A stretch of 64,000 nt of DNA from Leminorella richardii (GTDB taxonomy: Bacteria; Pseudomonadota; Gammaproteobacteria; Enterobacterales; Enterobacteriaceae), in NCBI RefSeq assembly GCF_900478135.1, contig NZ_LS483470.1, positions 1,484,501-1,548,500 on the forward strand, written 5' to 3'. Under the pieces are notes generated by a model that ran no database searches, was not told the origin of the DNA, and worked only from the letters and a program-made list of their open reading frames with translations. The position numbers were made by a program, and so were the translations under genes. Of this stretch, positions 34,552 to 42,468 are shown one piece after another. How positions within the stretch are numbered: the first letter of the stretch is position 1; every line of letters starts with the position of its first letter.

Positions 34552-35547
34552 TTACTTAGAGATGTGAGCAATCAGATCCAGAACCTTGTTTGAGTAACCG
34601 ATTTCGTTATCGTACCAAGCGACCACTTTCACGAAGTTGTCGTTCAGAGAGATACCGGCCTTGGCGTCGAACACGGAAGTGCACTTTTCACCCAGGAAGT
34701 CGGTAGAAACAACGTCGTCTTCGGTATAGCCCAGAATGCCTTTCAGAGCGCCTTCAGAAGCGGCCTTCATTGCTTCACAGATGGCTTTGTAAGAAGCAGG
34801 CTTGTCTAAACGCGCGGTCAGGTCAACAACGGAAACGTCCGGAGTTGGAACGCGGAATGACATGCCGGTCAGCTTGCCGTTCAATTCAGGGATAACCTTG
34901 CCAACGGCCTTTGCAGCACCGGTGGAAGAAGGAATGATGTTTTGAGCTGCGCCGCGGCCGCCGCGCCAGTCTTTGTGAGACGGGCCGTCAACGGTTTTTT
35001 GAGTAGCGGTAGTTGCGTGAACAGTAGTCATCAGCGCTTCAACGATGCCAAACTGATCGTTCAGAACTTTGGCAACCGGTGCCAGACAGTTAGTGGTGCA
35101 GGAAGCATTAGAAACGATGTCCTGGCCAGCATAGGTGGCGTCGTTTACGCCCATAACGAACATCGGCGTGTTGTCCTTGGAAGGACCAGTCAGAACGACT
35201 TTCTTAGCACCGGCAGTAATGTGCTTACGCGCGGTTTCGTCAGTCAGGAACAGGCCGGTAGCTTCAGCAACAACGTCAGCGCCAACTTCGTTCCACTTCA
35301 GGTTAGCCGGATCTCTTTCTGCGGTAACGCGGATAGTTTTACCGTTAACAACAAGATGACCGTCCTTCACTTCAACGGTGCCTTTGAAACGACCATGGGT
35401 AGAGTCATATTTCAGCATGTACGCCATATATTCAGCGTCAAGCAAGTCGTTGATCGCAACGATTTCGATATCAGAGCGCTCTTGTGCAGCGCGGAATACG
35501 AAGCGACCGATACGGCCAAAACCGTTAATACCTACTTTGATAGTCAT
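34552..35547 (-). CDS. gapA: GapA, glyceraldehyde-3-phosphate dehydrogenase
   Basis: This NAD-dependent glycolytic enzyme converts glyceraldehyde 3-phosphate to 1,3-bisphosphoglycerate. It has 331 residues, the same as E. coli. The Rossmann motif INGFGRIGRFVFRAA is at residues 7-21, the catalytic Cys150 in SNASCTTNCL, and the catalytic His about residue 177 in TTVHATTATQ. GGTGG lies before the ATG. Codon use is strongly biased, as expected of a very highly expressed gene. A promoter very like E. coli gapA P1 lies upstream and a strong terminator downstream. Confidence 0.98.
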   Translation of the reverse strand: MTIKVGINGFGRIGRFVFRAAQERSDIEIVAINDLLDAEYMAYMLKYDSTHGRFKGTVEVKDGHLVVNGKTIRVTAERDPANLKWNEVGADVVAEATGLFLTDETARKHITAGAKKVVLTGPSKDNTPMFVMGVNDATYAGQDIVSNASCTTNCLAPVAKVLNDQFGIVEALMTTVHATTATQKTVDGPSHKDWRGGRGAAQNIIPSSTGAAKAVGKVIPELNGKLTGMSFRVPTPDVSVVDLTARLDKPASYKAICEAMKAASEGALKGILGYTEDDVVSTDFLGEKCTSVFDAKAGISLNDNFVKVVAWYDNEIGYSNKVLDLIAHISK

Positions 35548-35889
35548 AATGTTCCACCAGCTAGTTTGTTAGTGAATAAAGTGAGTGTCATAGCCTGCGA
35601 GTAAAATTACAAAAACCTTGCAAAACGTCAAGCGGAATCGTGTCAACATTTGTCAGAACTCACAAAAAAATGTGACGCTACAGTGACCTTTTTTGCTCAT
35701 TTTTTGTTCGATTCAGGCCGTGCTCTCGGGTACTGATCTTCTGATTATAACTCTTTTCGCAAATTATTAGCGAGACGTTATTCCACGTCGTTAAATGTAG
35801 GAGCATCTATACTCTCTTTATGTTAATTTATTGTTATTGTTGCCGATGAGGCGCGACGTTGGCGCATGGCAAAAGCATAGGGGGCAGAA
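35548..35889. other. Divergent regulatory gap gapA-msrB
   Basis: The 342-bp gap holds no gene. It carries the gapA leader and promoter (see 35604-35631) on the minus strand. Further up, TTGACA-like elements near 35640-35645 and a TTATAAT-type element on the minus strand near 35746 suggest more than one gapA promoter, as in E. coli. The msrB ribosome-binding site GGGGG is at its right end. Confidence 0.5.
35604..35631 (-). promoter_or_regulatory. gapA P1-type promoter
   Basis: On the minus strand TTGACG (35626-35631) and TAATTT (35604-35609) are spaced by 16 bases, 57 bases before the ATG. The sequence around it resembles the E. coli gapA P1 region as I recall it. Confidence 0.7.
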
Positions 35890-36297
35890 ATGTCTAATAC
35901 GTTGAATGAAAAAAATAAACAGCTGACCGAGCGTCAGCGCTTTATCACTCAGGAAAGGGGAACTGAACCGCCGTTCTCTGGGCGTCTTTTAAACAATCGA
36001 GCGGTTGGCACATATCGCTGCGTTTGCTGTGATGCACCGCTGTTTACTTCTGATACCAAGTTTGATTCTGGCTGTGGGTGGCCCAGCTTTTTTGAGACGG
36101 TTACGCCAAATGCTGTTAGCTATATTGATGATTATTCACATAATATGCATCGCACTGAAATTCGCTGTAGCCACTGTGACGCGCATCTTGGGCACGTTTT
36201 TCCTGATGGCCCTCCGCCAACAGGTCAGCGCTACTGTCTTAACTCCGGTGCGATGATATTTATTGACGGCGAAACGGGCGAGACAATTGAAGGTTAA
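35890..36297 (+). CDS. msrB: MsrB, methionine-R-sulfoxide reductase
   Basis: MsrB repairs oxidised methionine (R isomer) in proteins. The 135-residue product has the two zinc CxxC pairs (YRCVCCDAP near residues 43-50 and RCSHCDAHLG near 92-101), the substrate motif CGWPSFFETV, and the catalytic Cys in RYCLNSGAM near residue 118. The start has GGGGG upstream. It is divergent from gapA, as in E. coli (yeaA). Intact. Confidence 0.95.
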   Translation: MSNTLNEKNKQLTERQRFITQERGTEPPFSGRLLNNRAVGTYRCVCCDAPLFTSDTKFDSGCGWPSFFETVTPNAVSYIDDYSHNMHRTEIRCSHCDAHLGHVFPDGPPPTGQRYCLNSGAMIFIDGETGETIEG

Positions 36298-36423
36298 GAT
36301 AGTTTCAATTAGTTAACATAATCGATTCAGCATTTATTGTTCAAACGATAAATCAGAGTGGAGACACGGGCATTAGGCTCCCAGTAAACTGAAACGATTT
36401 TGCCAGCCTTCGCTTTTCCTTTT

Positions 36424-37443
36424 TTATTCAGCTGTCGTGAGTTCTCCACGAAGGTCAGTTTGCATAAGCTGCCGAATGCTTGCGACATCTCTTTCCTGGC
36501 TAAACAAGAGATGCAGTTTGGCCAGCGTAGCTTCAAGCGTCATATCAAATCCGCTGATAACGCCAGCGTGAGCCAGTGCATTGCCAGTAGCATAGCCACC
36601 CATATCAACCCGCCCGGACAGACACTGCGTTAAGTTCACAACAATGATGTCACGCTCGGCGGCATCGCTCAGCTCTTTTAAAAGAGAAGGGCTTTGCGGG
36701 GCATTGCCGACACCGTAGGTTCGTAAAATTAGCCCCTTAACGGGTTGGAGAAGGAAATTGGCGACGATCTCGGCCGACACGCCGGGGTAAAGGGTAACAA
36801 CCCCTATCGGCTGTGGAGCAATAGCGTGTGATATAAAGTCTTCCTTTGACGGAGGAAGCGAAGGGGCGAGGCGCTTGATGTGGATGCCGGCCTCCAACAG
36901 TGGAGGATAGTTGGGCGATGAAAAGGCGTCAAAACCGTCTGCATGCACTTTGGTGGTGCGGTTGCCGCGAAACAGACGATTGTTGAAAAATAGGCAAACT
37001 TCACCGATCGGGTAATTCGCGGCAATATAGAGCGCATTCAGCAAATTAGCCTGCCCGTCTGAGCGCAACTCTGCCAGAGGGATTTGCGATCCTGTCACGA
37101 TAACGGGTTTACCCAGATTCTCCAGCATGAATGAGAGCGCCGACGCGGTAAAGGCCATGGTGTCGGTGCCGTGCAGAATAACGAATCCATCGTATTGATG
37201 ATAGTGACGGTGGATATCGTTGGCGATGTTTTGCCAGTCGGCAGGGGTCATGTCCGATGAGTCAATCAGAGGGCAGTATTCATGGATAACGAATTCAGGC
37301 ATCTCTTCGCGATGAAACTCTGGCATTTGCGCTAGCTGCTGTTGCAGATAGCCAGAAACCGGAACGTATCCTTGATGGGAATGACGCATGCCGATAGTAC
37401 CGCCAGTATAGGCGACGTAAATAGACTTTCGCTGTTTTAGCAT
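36424..37443 (-). CDS. ansA: AnsA, cytoplasmic L-asparaginase I
   Basis: AnsA hydrolyses L-asparagine to aspartate and ammonia in the cytoplasm. With the start at MLKQRKSIYVAYTGGTIGM the product is 339 aa (E. coli 338). Catalytic threonines are visible in YTGGTIG (about residues 12-18) and in the HGTDTMAFTASALSFML motif. There is no signal peptide, consistent with type I rather than periplasmic type II. An upstream in-frame extension of 25 codons is hydrophobic and not conserved. E. coli has pncA next to ansA; here the neighbours are msrB and sppA. Confidence 0.95.
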   Translation of the reverse strand: MLKQRKSIYVAYTGGTIGMRHSHQGYVPVSGYLQQQLAQMPEFHREEMPEFVIHEYCPLIDSSDMTPADWQNIANDIHRHYHQYDGFVILHGTDTMAFTASALSFMLENLGKPVIVTGSQIPLAELRSDGQANLLNALYIAANYPIGEVCLFFNNRLFRGNRTTKVHADGFDAFSSPNYPPLLEAGIHIKRLAPSLPPSKEDFISHAIAPQPIGVVTLYPGVSAEIVANFLLQPVKGLILRTYGVGNAPQSPSLLKELSDAAERDIIVVNLTQCLSGRVDMGGYATGNALAHAGVISGFDMTLEATLAKLHLLFSQERDVASIRQLMQTDLRGELTTAE

Positions 37444-37518
37444 AGTGAACAACGCCAATAGAAGAGAGAATGGGACGATTATAGAAGAGGCTTTATCGCA
37501 ATAAAACGTTCTTCCCAT

Positions 37519-37552
37519 AATAAAATAGGCCTAATGTTTCCATTAGGCCTAT
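37519..37552 (-). terminator. Intrinsic terminator of sppA
   Basis: A perfect 12-bp stem ATAGGCCTAATG / CATTAGGCCTAT with a 4-base loop is followed on the minus strand by TTTATT. Confidence 0.85.
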
Positions 37553-37577
37553 CATTTGTCAGCGCAGCCGGAGAGAG

Positions 37578-39431
37578 CTAGTTGGAATAGCTACAGCTCA
37601 GGCAGTAAACGTAGCGATGGCTTGGATCGCTCAGGTTGCCAAACAGCCCAGGCTGCTGACCAAGGCCGTCGGCAACCTGCTGTAGGGGAGCCGGAAGCTC
37701 TATCTTAACCGTCGAGGGGAGCAGACTATTGACGACGGCAGCCGTTTGCCCCAGCAGCGTCTCTTTCAGCTCTGACTCCGCGTTGATCCACTTGATGTCA
37801 TAATCGCTCAGCTTGGCCAGCTCGGCGCTCTTTTTAAGGGCATCGTCAAAATCTCCCAGTGCGTCAACCAGACCGTTATTTTTCGCGTCAACGCCAATCC
37901 AGACTCTGCCCTGAGCGATGCTGTCGACTTCCTCAGGCGTCTTTTTACGCGCTTTAGCCACGAGGTTGATAAAGGTTTTGTAGCCGTTTTCAATGGTCAG
38001 CTGCATCATTTCTGAAAACTGAGGGGACAGCGGCTTGGTCACGCTTGCGCCGGCAAGCGGCGAGGTTTCGACGCCGTCAGTATGGACTCCGATAGTATCC
38101 AGCGTGTTTTCAAACGTGTTGATAACGCCGAAGATGCCGATAGAGCCAGTCAGGGTGCTTGGGCTGGCGACGATATAGTCGGCAGGGGTGGAAATCCAGT
38201 AACCGCCGGAGGCCGCCATCCCACCCATTGAGACGACGACGCTCTTGCCGGAGTCCTTCAGCGCCTGAACTTCCGCGCGAATAGTCTCTGAAGCTGTTAC
38301 GCTGCCGCCGGGGCTGTTGACCCGCAAAATGACCGCTTTGACGTTGTCGTTCAGGCGAGCGTTGCGAAGCTGTTTTGCGGTGGTGTCACCGCCAACCATG
38401 TCGGGCATTTCTTTACCGTCAACGATGGCGCCGCTGGCGAAGATCACCGCAATTTCTGGTTTCTTCACTTTTGACCGCTCTTCAGGAACGCGGTAGTCGT
38501 AGATACTGGTCAGATTGTAGTTTTTATTTTTGCTGTCCCAGCCAAAGGCCTCTTTCAGTTTGTTTTCCATATCAGACCGGGACAGCACTTCATCAACCAG
38601 CCCGTTTGTCAGCGCTAGGTGTGCGCTATCACCGCCGCTGGCCTTCAGCTGTGCGATGAGGGTTTCTGCGGAGGGATAGATTTTTTCAGGGGTAGTCTTG
38701 CGATTAGTGGCCACGTCTTTCAGGTAGTTTGACCAGAGGCCGTTAAGCCAGCGGCTGTCGGCCTGACGCGCTTCCGGTGACATACTGTCGCGCAGAAATG
38801 GCTCTACAGCAGACTTATAGGTACCGACGCGGAACACGTGCGTTGTGACTTTCAGGTTGTCTAACAGAGATTTGTAGTACAGGCCGTTGGTTGCAATACC
38901 GGGAAGCATTACGCTGCCCTGCGGTGTAAGGTAAACCCGATCGGCAAAGCTTGCTAAATAGTACTGACCCTGCGTATAGCTGTCACCGATGGCGTAAACG
39001 GGTTTTCCGCTGGCTTTGAACTCACTGATGGCCTTACCAATATAGGCTAGGGAAGGCTGATCGGCGCCCAGAAAGTCACCGAGCGACAGTACCAGACCGC
39101 TTATTGTGGCATCGTTTTTGGCTGCGCGGATCTGCTTAACAATCTCAAACAGAGAGTTTTCCTGAATGTCTCGGCTGCCGCCGATCATCTCTTTTCCCAA
39201 CTGGCGCAGCACGTTGTCCGGGTTAACAGAGTCAACAACGGTACCCTGTAGATCGACCAGCAGAGCGCCTTCGGCTGGTCGTTCGTAGCCCCGTTCAAAC
39301 TGAAGGTAAACGCCAAGGGCAAGGATCAGGACAATAAAGAAAATCAGGTTTAAAACGGCTTTGCGGATAACGTTAATGACGTTCCAACAAAGCTTGAAGA
39401 TGGTCGCAAAAATCTGCCAAAGTGCCTTCAT
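37578..39431 (-). CDS. sppA: SppA, signal peptide peptidase (protease IV)
   Basis: SppA is an inner-membrane serine protease that degrades cleaved signal peptides. The 617-residue product (E. coli 618) has one transmembrane helix near residues 24-45 (VLNLIFFIVLILALGVYLQF) and two tandem S49 peptidase domains. The nucleophile serine lies in SMGGMAASGGYWI, and the lysine of the dyad in the N-terminal domain in RVGTYKSAVEPF. It ends RYVYCLSCSYSN. It is divergent from ydjA and followed by a strong terminator, as in E. coli. Confidence 0.95.
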   Translation of the reverse strand: MKALWQIFATIFKLCWNVINVIRKAVLNLIFFIVLILALGVYLQFERGYERPAEGALLVDLQGTVVDSVNPDNVLRQLGKEMIGGSRDIQENSLFEIVKQIRAAKNDATISGLVLSLGDFLGADQPSLAYIGKAISEFKASGKPVYAIGDSYTQGQYYLASFADRVYLTPQGSVMLPGIATNGLYYKSLLDNLKVTTHVFRVGTYKSAVEPFLRDSMSPEARQADSRWLNGLWSNYLKDVATNRKTTPEKIYPSAETLIAQLKASGGDSAHLALTNGLVDEVLSRSDMENKLKEAFGWDSKNKNYNLTSIYDYRVPEERSKVKKPEIAVIFASGAIVDGKEMPDMVGGDTTAKQLRNARLNDNVKAVILRVNSPGGSVTASETIRAEVQALKDSGKSVVVSMGGMAASGGYWISTPADYIVASPSTLTGSIGIFGVINTFENTLDTIGVHTDGVETSPLAGASVTKPLSPQFSEMMQLTIENGYKTFINLVAKARKKTPEEVDSIAQGRVWIGVDAKNNGLVDALGDFDDALKKSAELAKLSDYDIKWINAESELKETLLGQTAAVVNSLLPSTVKIELPAPLQQVADGLGQQPGLFGNLSDPSHRYVYCLSCSYSN

Positions 39432-39619
39432 GAGCCTACCTTTAATAAAAACCCTGAGTCAGGGAAAAACGATACCGATTATCCTAAAGGGTCGGGGGTA
39501 AAAAGTCAGTGACTATTGCGTACTAGATGATGTAGTTATTGCGTGATGAACGTTATTTTGCTGTTATTAACAAATAATTAACTTTACAATAAAACGATAC
39601 CCTTTGTCAGGAGAATTCT

Positions 39620-40168
39620 ATGGATGCACTTACGCTATTGCTTAACCGTCGTTCCGCATCGCGCTTGACTGAACCAGCTCCGGCCGGAGACGTGCTACAG
39701 AATATTATTCACGCCGGAATGAGAGCACCCGACCACGGAACGCTGGAACCCTGGCGCTTTATTATTGTTGAAGGGGAGGCTCGCCACCGTTTTGCACAAG
39801 TGTTGCTACAGGCAGCCATCGAAGAAGGCAAGGATGAAGCTATTCAGGAAAAGTCAAAGACCGGGCCGCTGCGTGCACCGATGATTATCGTGGTGGTTGC
39901 GCACTGTACTGAACATCCAAAGGTGCCGCGCTGGGAACAAATTGCCTCTGCAAGCTGTGCCGTTCAGGCCATGCAAATGGCCGCTGTCGCGCAAGGATTT
40001 GGCGGCATCTGGCGCAGCGGTTTCTGGACAGAGAATAACATCGTTAAGGACGCCTTTGGCTGCCGAGAGCAGGATGAAATCGTCGGCTTCCTGTATCTGG
40101 GAACGCCACAGGTGCAGCCAGCCAAGGTAAAAGCACCGGATACCGCACCGTTTGTGTCTTACTTCTAA
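39620..40168 (+). CDS. ydjA: YdjA, nitroreductase-family flavoprotein
   Basis: This small FMN-dependent oxidoreductase (182 aa; E. coli YdjA 183) belongs to the minimal nitroreductase type. MDALTLLLNRRSASRLTEPAPAG and the FMN-binding MRAPDHGTLEPWRFIIVEGEAR are near identical in pattern to the family, and AQGFGGIWRSGFW follows. The physiological substrate is unknown. CAGGAG precedes the ATG. It leads towards selD, but a terminator separates them. Confidence 0.93.
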   Translation: MDALTLLLNRRSASRLTEPAPAGDVLQNIIHAGMRAPDHGTLEPWRFIIVEGEARHRFAQVLLQAAIEEGKDEAIQEKSKTGPLRAPMIIVVVAHCTEHPKVPRWEQIASASCAVQAMQMAAVAQGFGGIWRSGFWTENNIVKDAFGCREQDEIVGFLYLGTPQVQPAKVKAPDTAPFVSYF

Positions 40169-40179
40169 TTCTGCTGTAT

Positions 40180-40210
40180 AGACCCCGGGCGTTTGCCGCT
40201 CGGGTCTTTT
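40180..40210 (+). terminator. Intrinsic terminator of ydjA
   Basis: AGACCC and GGGTCT form the outer stem with further partial pairing inside, followed by TTTT. It lies between ydjA and selD. Confidence 0.7.
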
Positions 40211-40330
40211 CTACTCGCGCATAAAGCGTTTCTCTTAAATCACCTTCTACTCTTATCAATGGCGCCGAGGCGCGTTACTATATGCGCCATACGCGCATTT
40301 AATGCGATTCGGAATAAGGGGAGCATACAG

Positions 40331-41374
40331 ATGTCAGAACAAAGCGTTCGTTTAACCCAGTACAGCCACGGGGCGGGATGCGGGTGTAAAATCTCGCCGA
40401 AAGTGTTGGAAACGATTCTCCACTCCGAGCAGGAAAAATTTCTGGATCCACATCTGCTGGTAGGGAACGAGACGCGAGATGATGCTGCGGTTTATGACAT
40501 CGGTAACGGTATTGGCATTATCAGCACCACTGACTTTTTTATGCCTATTGTTGACGATCCTTATGATTTTGGCCGCATCGCCGCGACGAACGCCATCAGC
40601 GACATTTACGCCATGGGCGGTCGCCCCATTATGGCGATTGCCATTTTAGGCTGGCCGATTGATAAGCTAGCGCCTGAAATCGCCCAGAAAGTGATCGAAG
40701 GCGGACGGGAAGTTTGTCGTCAGGCGGGCATTTCTCTGGCAGGAGGCCACTCTATCGATGCGCCAGAGCCCATTTTCGGGCTGGCAGTGACCGGTATGGT
40801 TAGCACTGAGCAGATTAAAAAGAACAGCGCCGCGAAGCCCGGCTGTAGGCTTTACTTGACCAAGCCTCTGGGGATTGGCGTTCTGACCACCGCGGAGAAA
40901 AAGAGCAAACTGAAGCCAGAGCATGCGGGAGTGGCAACGGAGGTTATGTGCCGCCTGAATAAGCCGGGAGCAGAGTTTGCGAAGATTGACGGCGTTACCG
41001 CCATGACCGACGTGACAGGATTTGGTCTGCTTGGGCACCTGAGTGAAATATGCCAGGGTTCTGGCGTACAGGCTACCGTCTGGTTTGAGGCTATCCCCAC
41101 GCTGCCTGACGTTGTGGAATATATTGCGCAGGGCTGCGTGCCGGGCGGCACTCAGCGCAACTTCGACAGCTATGGTCACCTGATTGGTCGTTTGACGGAT
41201 CTACAGCGCAGCCTGCTGTGCGATCCTCAAACGTCTGGCGGCCTGTTAATTGCCGTGACGCCAGAGTCAGAAGGCGAGGTGATTGAGCTAGCTAAAAAGC
41301 ATCAGATAGTCCTTACAGCTATTGGCGAGCTGACTGTGCCTCAGGCCGGCCGGGCTCTCATTGAGGTTATTTGA
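40331..41374 (+). CDS. selD: SelD, selenophosphate synthetase
   Basis: SelD makes selenophosphate from selenide and ATP, the selenium donor for selenocysteine and for 2-selenouridine in tRNA. With the start MSEQSVRLTQYSHGAGCGCK the protein is 347 aa, the same as E. coli, with catalytic Cys17 and Lys20. Position 17 is Cys (TGC), not selenocysteine. GGGGAG lies upstream of the ATG; the longer in-frame extension is not conserved. Its TGA overlaps the mnmH ATG, and mnmH uses the SelD product, so the two form a functional operon. Confidence 0.97.
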   Translation: MSEQSVRLTQYSHGAGCGCKISPKVLETILHSEQEKFLDPHLLVGNETRDDAAVYDIGNGIGIISTTDFFMPIVDDPYDFGRIAATNAISDIYAMGGRPIMAIAILGWPIDKLAPEIAQKVIEGGREVCRQAGISLAGGHSIDAPEPIFGLAVTGMVSTEQIKKNSAAKPGCRLYLTKPLGIGVLTTAEKKSKLKPEHAGVATEVMCRLNKPGAEFAKIDGVTAMTDVTGFGLLGHLSEICQGSGVQATVWFEAIPTLPDVVEYIAQGCVPGGTQRNFDSYGHLIGRLTDLQRSLLCDPQTSGGLLIAVTPESEGEVIELAKKHQIVLTAIGELTVPQAGRALIEVI

Positions 41375-42468
41375 TGTCTGAGCTTCACTGCGCCGACTAT
41401 CGCCGCATTTTTCTTAACGATACACCCCTGATTGATGTTCGCGCCCCCGTTGAGTTTGAACAGGGGGCATTTCCCACATCAGTCAACATCGCGCTTATGA
41501 ATGACGATGAGCGCAAGGCTGTGGGAACCTGTTACAAGCAGCACGGCCAGCAGGCCGCCATTACGCTTGGCCAGAGGCTGGTGAGCGGGAGTGTAAGAGA
41601 GGCGCGCTTGGCGCAGTGGCTGGACTTCTGTCGTCAGCACCCTCAAGGATTTTTATACTGTATGCGCGGCGGGCTGCGTTCCCACATTACCCAACAGTGG
41701 CTAAAAGAGGACGGGCAGGACTATCCGCTGATTACCGGGGGATATAAGGCGCTGAGGAACTTCCTGATTTCCATCAACCAGCAGCTGGCGGAACAGCCAA
41801 TGCATATCGTCGGTGGGAATACCGGCAGTGGAAAAACGCTGCTGATACGCGAACTGCCGTTTGGTGTTGATTTGGAAGGGGCAGCCAGACACCGCGGATC
41901 TTCGTTTGGCCGCACTGTTGCCGGGCAGGACACGCAAATTAATTTTGAAAACGTGCTGGCGATCGACGTGCTCAAGAAGCAGCATGCGGGCATGAATCGC
42001 TGGGTGCTTGAAGACGAAGGGCGCACTATTGGCTCTAATCACGTACCGATAGAGATTTTTGAAGCGATGCAGAAAGCGCGTATCGTGGTGATTGACGACC
42101 CGTTTGACGTTCGTCTGGCTCGCTTGAAAGAAGAGTATGTGGACGCCATGTGCCGCGGCTTTATCCAGCGCGACGGTGAAGAAGAAGGGTGGCAGAACTT
42201 CAGCAGCTATCTGCATCAGGGAATGTTTGCCATTCGTAAGCGTCTGGGGCTCGAACGCCATCAGTCGCTTAGCAACGAGCTGAACAGCGCCCTCGAACTG
42301 CACAGACGAGGCGGCGGCAGTGACGGGCACGAACGCTGGCTGGTGCCGTTATTGCGCGAATATTATGACCCTATGTACATTTATCAACTGGGCCGCAAGG
42401 CCGAGCGCATTATCTTTCGCGGCGATTACGCAGCGGTGCGTGACTATTTACTGTGTGATAACTCCTGA
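41374..42468 (+). CDS. mnmH: MnmH (SelU), tRNA 2-selenouridine synthase
   Basis: MnmH replaces sulfur by selenium at the wobble uridine of certain tRNAs via a geranylated intermediate. The 364-residue product (E. coli YbbB 364) has an N-terminal rhodanese domain with Cys96 in YCMRGGLRSH, and a C-terminal P-loop domain with GGNTGSGKTLL near residues 145-155 and the LEDEGRTIGSNH motif. In E. coli the gene (ybbB) lies far from selD; here it is joined to selD by a TGATG overlap and to topB by another. An in-frame TTG one codon earlier is less likely. Confidence 0.95.
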   Translation: MSELHCADYRRIFLNDTPLIDVRAPVEFEQGAFPTSVNIALMNDDERKAVGTCYKQHGQQAAITLGQRLVSGSVREARLAQWLDFCRQHPQGFLYCMRGGLRSHITQQWLKEDGQDYPLITGGYKALRNFLISINQQLAEQPMHIVGGNTGSGKTLLIRELPFGVDLEGAARHRGSSFGRTVAGQDTQINFENVLAIDVLKKQHAGMNRWVLEDEGRTIGSNHVPIEIFEAMQKARIVVIDDPFDVRLARLKEEYVDAMCRGFIQRDGEEEGWQNFSSYLHQGMFAIRKRLGLERHQSLSNELNSALELHRRGGGSDGHERWLVPLLREYYDPMYIYQLGRKAERIIFRGDYAAVRDYLLCDNS